Origin: Didymodactylos carnosus
Taxonomy: Eukaryota > Rotifera > Eurotatoria > Philodinida > Philodinidae
Length of the DNA stretch: 28,935 nucleotides
Reading direction: 5' to 3'
Assembly: GCA_905250885.1 (NCBI GenBank)
Contig: CAJNOQ010001743.1
Coordinates: 1-28,935, forward strand
A program made the position numbers and the translations under genes. The notes beneath the pieces are model-generated. The model was not told the DNA's origin, did not search any database, and saw nothing but the letters and a program-made list of their open reading frames with translations. This document shows, piece by piece, positions 12,032-24,457 of this stretch (position 1 is the stretch's first letter; each line of letters opens with the position of its first letter).

Positions 12032-12131
12032 CTAACTGCGGTACTTCTACAGATCGATCACACACTCACACTCACACTCCACACACACCACAGTAGGGGG
12101 TGTGATCGATCTGTAGAAGAACCCTAACTGC
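12032..12131. mobile_element. 84-bp hairpin element with 8-bp target duplication
   Basis: The element spans 12040-12123. Its arms are 24 bp with a single mismatch; the inner 20 bp (12044-12063 and 12100-12119) are perfectly complementary, starting CTTCTACAGATCGATC on the left. The 36-nt loop is CA-rich with one GGGGG. The element is flanked on both sides by the exact 8-mer CTAACTGC (12032-12039 and 12124-12131). Inverted termini inside an exact 8-bp direct repeat point to a transposed miniature element; 8-bp duplications are made by hAT- and P-type transposases among others. An RNA copy would also fold into a strong stem-loop. Confidence 0.65.
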
Positions 12132-15100
12132 CTCAGTGTTAGCTGACTCGATCTCCAGAAGCTTTATTAAATAGAGGCAGAATTTTTCTAGCTTTTGAAC
12201 TGCATTTTATCGTTTATATAATGGATTTGTTCGCTTTTGATTATAGTAACCACTTTTATTAAGTTTTTGAGAAGAACAAAATATCTAATTGATCTAACAG
12301 CCATTGGCAAAAAATGTTTCCATTCGTGCATTCTTAGGCGTTCGATCTAACATAGCAAACATGATCAGTGTGTTCGTCGTCGCAGCACGGCAGTTATCCT
12401 ATCATGCAATTTTGAAACCAATCAAAAATGCAGTAGCCATTTCAACACTCTTGTGGTCGCTATACATTAGTAGAAGGACGAGGGAGTTAGCGCACTCTAA
12501 TATTAATACTAATCTGAATATTAATCTGATTCCGTAGAACATTGAGAAAACAAAAACTATGGAATTACTAGAAACAGTTCAATCTTTTTTTTCTTTCTTG
12601 CAATATAATACATACGTGGCGAAGGTCACGTTACTTGACTGAAATTTTTGTCTGTTAACAGTAACAGAACTGTGTGTCAGTGTGTTTCGAACGGCTAGAA
12701 TAATATAACGGACGAAGGCATCACAAGTCTTTATCTGTCTCACTATTGTTATAAAGTTAGCTAACACTTCTATTAAAACATTAAAAACTGGTAGGTACGT
12801 AGCTCGGTCCTCAGAGATTATTATAAACGAAAATTTTGTGAGAGGCCGTTGCGTTTCTCAGAATTCATGCTTGTGGAACCGGAGAATGGAGACGTTTGGT
12901 CTATCTTCATGTTCACTATTTGCGTTCTGAATTCGGATTAAAGCTGATCCAACTTTTTGGACAAATTTTACATTAAAGCCCAAATCGATGATGATAATTG
13001 TTGCACGATTTCTTATGAAAGTGTTTTCAAGACGGGACTGAGATTTGGCATTGACAAATATATAAACAAACAAAGTTTTGAATTTGCAAAAAGTGTCCGT
13101 TGATGCATCAACAGTGGATGTATTGCTCGTTTTAGATTATTATTTTTTTGTTGGATATTAACATAGGCTACGATAAACTGATTTGAAATGTATATTTTAT
13201 CAACTCATATAAAGTTGTACGAGGCATGTAAAATAAATTCAGAAAAGCACTCACTCTGATCATTTATTGTTTGAATTCTTACCACAAAGAAATCCAGGAT
13301 GCTCCAAAACCAACCAGGAAGAGCAAAGAATTGAGGTAGTTATCAATGGAAATAAAATCACAAGTCGTATCCACGAACGAAACTATTCACACATCCCTCA
13401 GTCATGTTGTGGAACTAGTTCACAGAGAATTTGGCTAAAACAAACACAAACAACAGCGGGTCATCAACAGAATTTTGGATAGAGCATGGTCGCTATAGTC
13501 TAAGTACTTTCCATCTAAAACGTTCGTTTATTGACGACGAGGGCAGGTGATGCCAGTTTCTTCTAAACATAAAAAATGAGAAGTAGCAACGGAATAGAGC
13601 CAAGAGAAAATGAGAGGATGGCATTATAAATGAACTTATCATCGCATTCTAAGAACTTTTTTCTTCGGTGCAGGTATGACGTAGAAAAAAAGTATACATT
13701 AAAAAAAGTATGCAGAAAATATGCATTATACTGAATGAACGTGCTAGGTACATGTCTATTTCTTTATGTGGTATTTTACAGAAAAATGTCAATTTGATAG
13801 AGAGCAGGGATGAGATCGATTCCTGTTCTTTCAAAACCGAACTGAAATGAAAACACATGGAGACAAATAAAGCTTGAAAACAAAATTTTAAATTATTCAT
13901 AAGATTTTTCTATTCGCATACTTGTCTTCTCCACACTCTGGAGTAAGAAATAAACTAAGAACCATACTGTTACAATTCGTTAGACACTATTTTCCTCCAA
14001 CATCTAGATTTTCTTTTTGAAAGATATCAAATGGGCCAAATATATGTCATGTGTATGACTTGCCTAATGCTCTCATTCTCTTTTTTTATCTGCTTTATAT
14101 TGTTTCTTCACCTTCGTTTTGTATGTGATCTGTATGTGTCATTCAAAAAGCAACAGCGTGAAATCTCTATAGAGTTACGGAATAACGATCAAAAATAAGT
14201 TTATGGTAAACTCGCGTAAAAAAATATCTGCAACAAAATTTCAAAAACAGGGTACGGCATTGCAAACAAGTTTTTTTTCATCCATATCTCTAAAAAATTT
14301 TATTGTTGCGATTACCGCTCTGATCTTACGGCCAACCCGCTGCTGTACTTCTCTATTTCGTTCACAAGTGATAACTCATTTCCATGAGAAAGAACATGTC
14401 TCCGTCGTTTGTGTTCATGTTTTTCTTTACGAAGTGCATCTATATTTCGTTGTATGTGATACATAAATACTGCTCACTAAATCCCTAATAAATTTTGAAT
14501 TGCCGATGGAGATACCGAATGATTGCTGATGGCACTCTTAAGTTGGTGCTACATAATAAACTACCTCTAGTACTTGAAAAATGCACAAGTAGTCTTCCTT
14601 AAAATGATGTTTTGTGAAGTATGCAAAGTATTCGAATTGTCTAGAGAGTCCTTGACGCTATTCATTCATCGTTTTGTTTGTTATCATACTATATAAGAAA
14701 CATAAACTTAATAAAACTTTTCACACTTAGCCTTTTCTGCTGATGAGTGAACGATATGTTTCATCAATATATTTCGTATGTATCATTATGTCAAAGGATT
14801 ATAGCGCACATACAAACGTCATAGATAATCTTTGTCTGATTAGTTTTTTTTTTGTCTGAGCATATATGGGCTACATTGTCGATCTATCCGATACTGCATT
14901 TATTTTACTTTCATAATATGTTGAAAATGAGGCGAACATCACATTGTGGTTATTGTTCACTGAAGTGTAGAGTATGCTGCCATGAGAAAAAAAATGAAAA
15001 AAGAACGAAAGAAACATATATAACCCATGTTCATGTAGCTTCCTGATGATGAGCTTTTTCTTCTTTTCTTTTCCTTATTCATGCCAACTTGTACACTAGG

Positions 15101-16523
15101 TCAAGAGTATAGCGTTTGTATCCTCTTCTCATATTCTTACCCCAATCTGGATTGAAACAAAAAATGTCTGTGTTTTATTTCCTATGTTTATTCGATACTA
15201 GTTTTTTTACTATATATAATGCTAATGCTACCAATGATTCATATTTAAATAATATTGATACTTATCATTTCCAGCAAAGTATGTGTCTGTCTGTTTTATT
15301 AGTACGGAAACCTCGGACGATAACGAGAGTCTTTCTTATTGCTGACTATATCATGTGTCCCAGTACGTTTGCCAAAACTTATTATTGATACTTTAGTTAC
15401 ATTTTTACAATTACTTTTAACTGGTTGATGTTTAGAGAAATTAATTTATAAATCTTTCCTTCATATTTAATGTAATCGATATTGCCGGGATGTATTTGTT
15501 ATCAGGAACAAATAAGTTTTCTTTCAGCAATAATTTTGATAACTCTGAAAAGGACAGTTTTTGTTTCGAAGACAGCAGTTATCAAGGTTAAAAACTGTAA
15601 GTGATCATCATTAAAACTCTACGGGACGGTCCCGATCCCACGAGACCCGAACCAGATTTTTTTGACAATAATCTTGTATGAAGCATAAAATTTTTTTAGT
15701 TTCTATAGCTTTTTGGCACTAGTTTTGCGGTAAAGAACTCATCCAAAATTCTAAAATTCTTCAACCAATAATCTCATCGCAATAGTGCTGTTCTTCGAGT
15801 AAGTTTGAATGATTGTCATTCTGATACACTTTGTTCAAAGCTCAAATGTTTGTGAAAACAGCTAAAGCTACAAGTCTACGGGATCGTGACCAAAAACGAT
15901 TTTTTTCTACGCGATCTCGACCAGGGTCAAAAGGTTTTTTGTTCATGGAACCGGGATCAAAAAAGTTTGATTCCGCAAACATCTAAACATCATTCGGACT
16001 TATTTTTTTTCGAAAGATTTGTATTCTTTGTATGGACTTTCATTGCTTGAACACATGAAAGTCAATATATGTTTATCTCATGAACTATTGAATTCAATCA
16101 TATAGAATTCATCTATGTTGCAACTGTTTTTCCGCAAATAGATGGCAATTATTTTGACATTATAAGGTTGTCTTGCAATCAAGAAAGAATTTTTTAAAAA
16201 CTTCGTTTTTCTTATTGACTAAGACAGTAATAACAAATTACATCTGAATAAGAAATGAAAAAGAATAATGTATGCTATTAGTAATATAAGAAAAGAAAAC
16301 TAGATGAATGAACAAATAAAAGTAACAGCATTTACACTATCAAAAAATCTTTGCGATCATTCTGATGACTACAGGCTATAATAGCCAACAAACCAAATAT
16401 TAATACAGATTTTATCGTTCACATTCATTAGTAATCATTCATATTTATTCCAGTGTTTGGATTTTGTCGAACGATGTCTAAGACACGTGTTTTGCAAGAA
16501 AAAAGGTTCAATAAAATATAATT
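12132..16523. other. Gene-poor region upstream of the large plus-strand gene
   Basis: No complete gene is supported over 4.4 kb. Open frames are short and lack consistent splice pairs. Around 12858-13500 the base composition is more balanced and both strands carry longer open stretches, which may be a decayed mobile element, but no transposase or polymerase motif can be read. Around 15621-15970 there are GC-rich repeats, listed separately. The promoters of TMED (minus) and the large gene (plus) should lie at the two ends of this divergent interval. Confidence 0.5.
15621..15968. repeat. GC-rich diverged repeat units
   Basis: A segment starting CTACGGGACGGTCCCGATCC (about 15621) is partly repeated from about 15877 as CTACGGGATCGTGACC, followed by CTACGCGATCTCGACC and by ACCGGGATCAAAAAAG at about 15952. 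Each unit is GC-rich and most are followed by a run of T or A. These islands stand out from the AT-rich surroundings and look like remnants of a tandem or dispersed repeat. Confidence 0.45.
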
Positions 16524-19500
16524 ATGGAATCAAAAAATGTAACAGCTAACACAATTCAACGAAATAAAGTAGTTGAAGAACCATTTTCAGTTTACCTGCC
16601 TGAATATGAAGTAAGTTAAATAGTGAAGAAAAATCAAATCAAATATGATTAATAAACTTGTCTGTATTAGACTATACCGATTAAATTCAAGTTACCAGTC
16701 GAGCATTCATCGGTAGATATAGGAGATGTTCAAAATTATATTCGACAAGTAAGAATCCAAAAATATAGTGAAGTATTAATGAAATAACTGAAGATAGTAT
16801 TTATTTTTGACATTGTAGAAAGCTGAACAAACTTTAAAACAGTATGGAGACTTTAAAATTCCACTACCACCATCAATTACAGGAATAAAAGATACTGATG
16901 TCGTAAGTTGTTCGAGTGATTTATTTTTTTTATTGAATAAACTGTTTGATCTCCATTTAGGTTAGATTTAGTTCATTATTTCAACTACCGACGCTTAATG
17001 AATTAGAACAAGTGGCTACAGATCAAAATGGTTCAACAAAAAAACTGACGGATTACCAGTTAGAAAGTATCAAAAAATTAGGGTAAATACATTATTTCTC
17101 TACCATATCACATATCATAATTAACGTGTATTTTCATTCTTTTTTTTCTTCAGAGAATTTCAGGTCGATAGCAACTATTTTCCAGATCAAAAACATCGTT
17201 GGATTTTAAGTGCTTTGTTACAAACAGGAACAGAAAAAGCACATACAATATTCTATAAAGTGAGTTACACTAATATAAATAATATGAAAAATTCAATTTT
17301 TCAATAAATTTTTTCTAGGAATTATCGTGGTCATTGTATTTGCTTATAATATTTGCGCGTGATCGAATTATTTCAGATTGTTTTAGTTTAAAAGCGGCTT
17401 TTCACTCATGGAAGCGTGGATTTGTTACACTGATTGGTAGGTATGCTTCGCCTAATGCCTTTCAATATTAGAGTCAGTCTCTATTTTGTTTAGATACATT
17501 AATTGGATTACCTGCTAATTATTCGCATGGATTAAATGATCAAATTGAAAGTGAAAGACAGAAATTTCTTGTTATAGAACTTTTACCGCATGTAAGTAGA
17601 TAAAAGTATAGTTTGATCTATCTGACTGATTCGTTCAATTGCCATATTGAGTAGAATGAACATGTATAATATTGTTTTTTAATTACATTTATTTATTTTG
17701 TTCTAGAATGACGAACGTGATATTCATCGTGAATTTTGCGCACAAGTTCCTATACTATTACAATTTCTGGAAGACAAAAATAATTACACATTGAGAAGAG
17801 ATCAGGTAAGAAGTTTTAATTAAAGTTACTTTTAATTACTAATTGATCTGTTTATTCTGTTGTAGAAAAAACCACCAAAGATGCTACCATATCCACATCA
17901 TTTTTTGACTCCATCAAATGTTCATATTGATTTTCGTCTTCATAATCGAGGTAATAAAGAGAAATTATTGTACAATAAATTTTAATTTCATCAAATTTTT
18001 CCCGACCAGATCTTCAGCAAAAAATTCAATCTATTATTCGTCGATTACTTGAGAAAAATATATCAAAAACATGGTTCAATACAACAAAACGACAACTTTT
18101 GAATGAATTCAAACGTATTGTTTTTTAATTTAAAATTTATTAATAATTTAATAATAGTATAGTTTTTCTATTTAGATCATTCTGAAAATTCAACACTCTC
18201 GAAAGAGAATTTGGCAATTAACGTCAATGAACGTATATTACAACTCTATTTGGAAAAGGTTTTTGATATTATACAACAATCTGAAGAAATTGATGAATGT
18301 TCACCCGGTCTAGGAAATTTAATTGTGGCTTATGTACGTGCAATATTAGTAATGAAACATGTTGTGAAATATCTCAATGATAAACTTAATGAACATTTAG
18401 AAAATGTAAGTTGAATATACAAGATCTATCAGAGGGTAAATGATTATAAAATTCGTTTTTAGACTAAAAAAGTATTGATTAAACAACATCCAATTAAATC
18501 GAAAATAAAACGCTGGTTAGAAGCAAAACTATTTGAAGCACGAGTAAGTTGAATTTTATTTAATGAATTTTATTAGTTGTTTGTTAAAACTCGATGACTA
18601 AGATTTGATCATGCACTGTAATAATTTTGAACTCTAACAATAAATTTGACTCTTTTTGTTCAGATAATATTTATTAAAGAACATGAATGGGATACTCATT
18701 TGCGCGCAATTGAACGATGCAAAACATTAGGCAATCAACAAGCCGCTTATTTTATTCAGCGTGATTTGACATTTCGAAAAGATGTAAATATATACAATCA
18801 TATATCAAAGATATTCTAAATAAGTTTGTTTCTATTCTATTTAGCATGAACGTGTACTACGTATGAATTTAAAAACTATTAGTCAACCAGTTCGAATCAT
18901 CTACCACACAAGAATTATTTGGTTTCCTGCGAATTGGATTATTGAAAAAATACATCCATTACCTGTTCAACAGATTCCAACAACATTTGCATCTAAAACG
19001 ATGGAAGCTGTTGATGATAATCCAGATACATCTATGATTGATACAGATGTAAGTCATAATTATAGTAATCCATGTTAATACATCAATTTTATCTAATTTT
19101 ATTCATCTTCTTGTCCTGTAGCCCGATACAATGTATCAGTTACGAAAAACAGTCATTTATGGTAAGTTCGTTAATTTTTATCTTTTTAATATTTATGTTG
19201 TGCTTATTAATTTTAGAAACAATGACAAAATTTCCATTTTGGAGATGGAAAAATTTTAGTTTGAGAACATTTTGTTGGTTATCCAATGTGATTTACACGC
19301 TTTGTGTAAGTTCAATAGTGTGCTTTTAACGCTCTGAATAATTTTCATAGAATTTTTTTTTAATTTTTTTTTATCAGATTTTAATACCATTTGCGAGTTC
19401 ATTTAGGTAAATAAAGTCAAATTGTTTTTAGTATTTTATTTTTGATTTTATTATTTTAGTTTTACAGTTCTATTTTCTTCGAAATCATTCACACCCAATT

Positions 19501-21906
19501 ACATATTGGAACGAAAAGATGTAAGTTAAAAATAGAATATAATTGTAAAAATTGAATATTTTTAGTATTTTTAATTTTCTTTTATAGCTAAAATTGCATG
19601 CAGATACAAATTCAAAATATGAAACATTTTTATCTCGTTTAATAACGATATGGACGAATGTACAACAATCGCGTGCGAAATTTGAACGTCCACCGGACAA
19701 AGGTAATTTCGTTTTAATTCTTTCTTCATTTCTGAAAAAACTTAAATTAATGTATTTTATTTTCAAATATTTTGAATAATGACTTTTTTTGCGCTGTACA
19801 ACGTCTGAAATGGTCATTTGTGATGCCTGTTTGTTTAGGTTTTCTGGGAAAGAGTGTGCAACGCATATTTAATCGTGTATGGAATTATTTGATTAAAGGC
19901 ATTCTAGGTACATTATGTGTATGTCTGTTTTATCCTACAACATGTTTACTTGTTTCGACTGGTTCATTTATTCTTGGATTATTATCACCGATATGGTACA
20001 AATATACACAAAAAACCAAATATGCTTAATATTTCATTATTTACATATTTTTTTTTGAAGGATGCCTATGATCTCTCTTCTCGTACATACTTTGATGATT
20101 TTTATTTATGATGTTGACTCAACAGGTGGGTAGGACTTAGATATTTTTTATTTGATTTATGCTAAGATTAATATCATTTAATTTTGAAGGAGAATACGGT
20201 CGAAAATTGTTTTGTTTAATTAATGTAATTGTTAATGATTTTTTATTATGCGGATTATTGCAACCAATATTAGCTGTATTCGCTATTTTAGTTAGTCCAG
20301 TAATTAGCTTTCTTATATTGATCTGTAAGTTCCTATCAGAGAAAACACATTTTATCTTGTGCGAAAACGTAGATGGTAATTTTGTCATATAGATAGCGTA
20401 TTGCATTGGTGTACACGAGCTTTATATGATCAGATAATGTTTCATACTATAATCAAACGTTTTGCACGAGTACCAGTTCATGATACTTTTCTTGCCGTGC
20501 GGACTGCTGGTCCTGGTTTTGCATCTCAATATTTCTATCAGGTAATGGACGAATGATTCTTTTGTATTCATGTGAACTAATTCTAAAGACATTTTGCAGG
20601 TATCACCTCCAGAAGTTTTAGCTGCATTTGAAGCACTCATTGAACAAGAAGAATTAAAAGCGTACTGTTCATATATCGAAAAAATTTTGATGGAACCAAT
20701 TCAACAATATGAGTGAGTATAATAATTCTCTGCTATATTTTTAAAAAAAATTAACAAAACTATGGGAAATCTTTTTCTAGTAAATTCTTTAATGAAGTAT
20801 TTCGTCCATTTTCTGCATGTATCACAAATTTACCATCGGATGATGAAAATGTTTATTCTCATATGATTGCAACGAAAATGAAATATGTCGAAGACTTAAA
20901 CAATGTTGTTCAACAGTAAGTCGAAAGTAACTTTAAAAAATTTGTATTAATACTACACTCTTTTTTTATAGACGCATGCAAATGTTACGTGTAAAAGTGA
21001 ACAAAAATCATGATCGAATACGATTAACCCAAACTGATTTATCCGTAGGTTTTCAGTTTTCTATGTCTTATTTTTGTTTAATTATGAATATTCTTTAATT
21101 ATAGCTTGTGTTGATCAAAGCAGAACAACTCGTTCAAAAATGGTATCCGCAACGTATTTTACCGTATCTGCAAACGGATATCGAATCGTTTTGGAATTCA
21201 TACGACCTGGAAATAGACGACTGGCTTGGTAAGTTGATAATTAATAGGTGGCTGGTTTTGATATTATTATCTTCAGTATTATTATTAGTAGCTTTAGTAT
21301 TCGTTCTATTTTCTGTTAGGTCTTACAAGTAAATTGTTGCAGCAGTTGTTTTGTGAACATATTTTGGTGCCGTTAGAACAAACTGATGCTCATTATAGCT
21401 TACAGGTATACTTTACGATTTCGATAAAGTTGATAAAGTCTCGTGATTAAATATCTTAAACGTTTTCTTAGGCTAATCATCGTAGTTTAACCAAATATAT
21501 CGATATGATCGTCGACATTAATATGCATGATGATCTTGACAGTGTAAAACAAGTTTATTTACCACAGTGTAAGAAAGAGAACGATAAGAGACTTTTTATT
21601 ATCTTAACTGTTGAATTTTAGCTCAATTGCATATTACGATGCCAACGTTTGACATGGATACAATCGACCCGAACACTCGCATTCTGAATACATCATACAA
21701 GTCAGTGACTGAATATTTTTGAATTTTCCAGCATCAGCATGCCGGAGAGAATAGTTAAAAGATCTTGATAGCATTTTTAATGTGTTCGATGAGTTCTTAG
21801 TCCGTTTTTCAGCACTAACGAACAAGAGAAAAGTTTCCTATTATTAGTGAACCAGTTATTTGACAAGTTTATTGTGAAAAGTCGACATACCCTGACCGAT
21901 CTCTAG
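16524..21906 (+). CDS. Large multi-pass membrane protein of unknown function, 31 exons
   Basis: Exons: 16524-16610, 16671-16748, 16819-16902, 16961-17082, 17154-17259, 17319-17436, 17494-17591, 17707-17805, 17866-17950, 18010-18114, 18176-18405, 18463-18543, 18664-18783, 18845-19048, 19122-19161, 19217-19305, 19378-19406, 19460-19520, 19588-19702, 19839-19995, 20061-20125, 20190-20324, 20393-20541, 20600-20712, 20781-20915, 20972-21044, 21105-21228, 21320-21405, 21472-21568, 21622-21700, 21813-21906. All join in phase (3258 nt, 1085 residues). About 575 mostly hydrophilic residues come first, with one hydrophobic stretch (ELSWSLYLLIIFARD, about 160-174). A membrane region follows, with helices near 575-600, 668-720 (two) and 730-780 (two). 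A soluble C-terminal part of about 300 residues holds VRTAGPGFASQYFYQ and helical, charged segments. There is no signal peptide. I do not recognise the family. The 29-bp exon 17 and the short introns are typical of the locus. The final exon ends in a TAG that may not be the ancestral end. Confidence 0.85.
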
Positions 21907-23121
21907 TTTCACTTATCAGAAATAATGATCCTGGAGATCGGAAAACCATACGTCAAAAACAAAAGCTTTTTCTGGAAATCAATTGTGATATCAGTCATTT
22001 TGTAGAGCACGTCAAATTAATCAGGTCTATTTCTGTAAATTATTTTGATTCGCGAACATGTTCTGGAAACGTTGATTTATATCTTTATTGTTTCTAATAA
22101 TAAGGCCAGCGGCGAACCATTTTAGGCCATGTATAAGATAGGCTACATTTAAGTGATAAAGTGTAACAGGTAGAAGATGAATAGTTGAAACAATATATAA
22201 AAAAAAAAGTTAAAACGTTGTAAGTCGAAAGCCGCACAAGAATGAGCGCTAAGAAAAAAATCAGTTTAACAGCAGTAAATTTCTCGTTGAATCGTGCAAA
22301 TTTCCCCTTTCCTCGAAAATTTATTGATTTTTGTAATCTTTGTGTTTATCACTTTTTGCTACGTCTGTCGTGTTCTTCTTTGTACCATCGAAAGAACTTG
22401 ATGAATAAATTATCTATCTATCTACAAAATGACTGACATCGAAATTGATTTTGAGAAAAAAACTTGTTTTTGACATATGGTTTTCTGAAAAGCGGTCTTT
22501 GGATGCCCACAGGTAACTTACATTATCATACTCAGAATCAGCAGCATTGATTACACTTTCAATTGTATGATGCATTTAATTAAGGATTTAAATGACTGGT
22601 TTAGACCTTTGTGTGCAACTGCTAATATAATCTGAAGTAGTGATTAGATATTTCTTTGTTTTGACCGTCTGTGCTATAATTTGATATTTGTCTTTTTGTG
22701 CGTTTTTAGTGACACTAGAAAACATAAACATTATGGTCGCGTGTACAGATTTTTTAATCGTCGACCAAAATATCTTGATCATAATGATAAATACATATCT
22801 GTTGATTATACCTCCGTGTCATGTCGTTTTTCCACACCAATTCATCTTCCCGAAGTGATTTGTGTCTCTATTATTATTTATAACCGTGATAATTCCGATA
22901 ATACGACAACGTCACTTAAACATGTTTCACTCGAAAACGTAGTCCAACTGATTCATCATAATTCTGAATATTATAAAACTCCACTTTTACCTCGATCTAT
23001 AAATAAAAGTATGAATAACAGTCAGAATAGTATAATTCCGGTTCACCATGATAACTTTTCTCCTTCATCAGATGATGAACTTTCGTCAAATATTGTTCAA
23101 TTAGATGAGAGTTTTTTATAA
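21907..23121 (+). pseudogene. Possible lost C-terminal exons of the large gene (out of frame)
   Basis: In a different frame from exon 31, codons stay open from about 21863 past 21906. Read in that frame, the stretch encodes a charged, coding-like sequence (including NNDPGDRKTIRQKQKLF) and reaches a GT donor at 22025 with two bases left over. The next good acceptor, TTTTTAG at 22709, starts an exon (22710-23121) that needs exactly two carried bases and stays open for 137 codons to TAA. That exon has a basic start (RKHKHYGRVYRFF) and a serine- and aspartate-rich end (SPSSDDELSSN). A one-base change in the A-run near 21876-21879 would connect exon 31 to these exons. Candidate AATAAA signals follow at 23342 and 23383. 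The alternative is that TAG at 21906 is the real end and this open stretch is chance. Confidence 0.35.
22025..22709 (+). other. Long putative intron or 3' flank, possible hAT-like end
   Basis: If the exons on either side belong together, this is a 685-bp intron, about ten times the local norm. At 22107 it contains CAGCGGCGAACC, which resembles a hAT-type terminus, but I could not find a matching inverted end, so an insertion is only suspected. An AATAAA at 22404-22409 could instead serve as the polyadenylation signal if the gene ends at 21906. Confidence 0.3.
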
Positions 23122-24457
23122 AGATAGCGACATCTTTTCAGCTCAACTTCTTTTCTTTTGGAATCATTTTTGTGTAAAGAATCTGCATGTGTATTTATTT
23201 TTTACAATACTCGTTCAGAATTTTGTCTCTTTTCTACATGTTTTTCTAAATATTTGAGTGATATATATTATATTTTGAGTAATGTATAAAGTTCGGTATA
23301 GTATTCTTTTATTCACCTGTTTTGTGTGCTTGTTTTTTTAGAATAAACGTATGACTGTTCTTTTTGCGATGTCAATAGATTTAATAAATACTGGTATAAT
23401 TAAATCATCTCGAACAATTATCGACTTTAGATAACATTGACTGAAAAGCATGATCATCTTGAGTAGACGTGATACAATTCGCAAGGTCAGGGAATTGGAA
23501 ATTGCCGTTCCCATTCAAATGAACAGGAACTGTTTCGACAATTCACATTCATTTGGTAAGTCTAGAAATAGTTATTATATAGCACATTTAATATAAGTTG
23601 AATTCAAATGTGAGAAGGGACTATCATCGAGCTAAAAAGCAGCAATTAAAGGTAGTACTACATTCCACCTCAAACTGTATGACTATTATCAATAGAAATA
23701 TCCTTTTACAGGCAACAATGGGATCATCCATTTAAGTGCATTCCTTGTCTGAACTGCAAAAAATTTCGACTGATGACAATGCTCGTAGATATTACTTATA
23801 ATCAAATTCGATTTATCATGACGAATTCCTATAAGTCCGAACTTCCAGCCTCTCAGACTCATTGTAAAATGAGTTATCTCAACTTTATGTATTTTATTAG
23901 TGGAAAATTCTTTTCAATGGCATTCAGTTCATGTGAAACGCACGGTAGACTGTCGAAACAGTTTAGTCAGATCATTCACATTCATTTGAACTTGAATGGA
24001 GGGAGCATTCAAATTTAGCTGTGAGAACGTTGTATATGCGAACTGTTCCAGGCCTAATCCTGAGACGCGTTAATATCCATTAAGGACACCCACTCCCTCA
24101 TTTCTTCTCTTGTTACAAAATCATAGTAACTGACCGCGAAGGGTTAAAATTTTTACCAGAGTATCTTCTCGGAAGATAAAATAGACATATTTTCTGCTCA
24201 GACCTTCGATCTCACTTTTAGGTATGGCTTCCTGAAGAATCAGGTTTTTCACTGCGTACCACACAGACACTATCGAAACTTTGTCCGTCCGTTCGAGCTC
24301 GAAATTTTACCATAGATACTAGGCTTCGATACGCCCGGATGTTTTTCGATTTAGGTCTCCAGCACCTTTTCTTCATAGAAAGAATGGCTGATTTTTGGCG
24401 GCCTCAAAATCAGAGTCCAATTGTGATTTTGATTACTACAACTGGTTAGACTCAGGG
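23122..24457. other. Intergenic region without a supported gene
   Basis: Open frames are short and unspliced. The motif ACTGTTTCGACA near 23529 recurs in reverse complement near 23954, and both copies sit close to CATTCAAATGAA / TTCATTTGAA sequences, which hints at a degraded inverted-repeat element of about 500 bp. AATAAA signals at 23342 and 23383 may belong to the upstream gene. Confidence 0.35.

Noticed and set aside
12304-12537. 77-codon plus-strand open frame
   Set aside because: There is no recognisable domain, no exon partner and no splice context; it is probably chance.
12858-13073. Minus-strand open frame with balanced amino-acid content
   Set aside because: It resembles coding sequence but lacks a family match, splice signals and a plausible start, so it is left as possible decayed repeat DNA.
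13267-13482. 71-codon plus-strand frame suspected to be a transposase relic
   Set aside because: No catalytic or DNA-binding motif could be read in any frame, and no terminal repeats were found around it.
19485-19817. 110-codon minus-strand frame inside the large gene
   Set aside because: It lies antisense to two well-supported exons and spans their introns, so it is a shadow.
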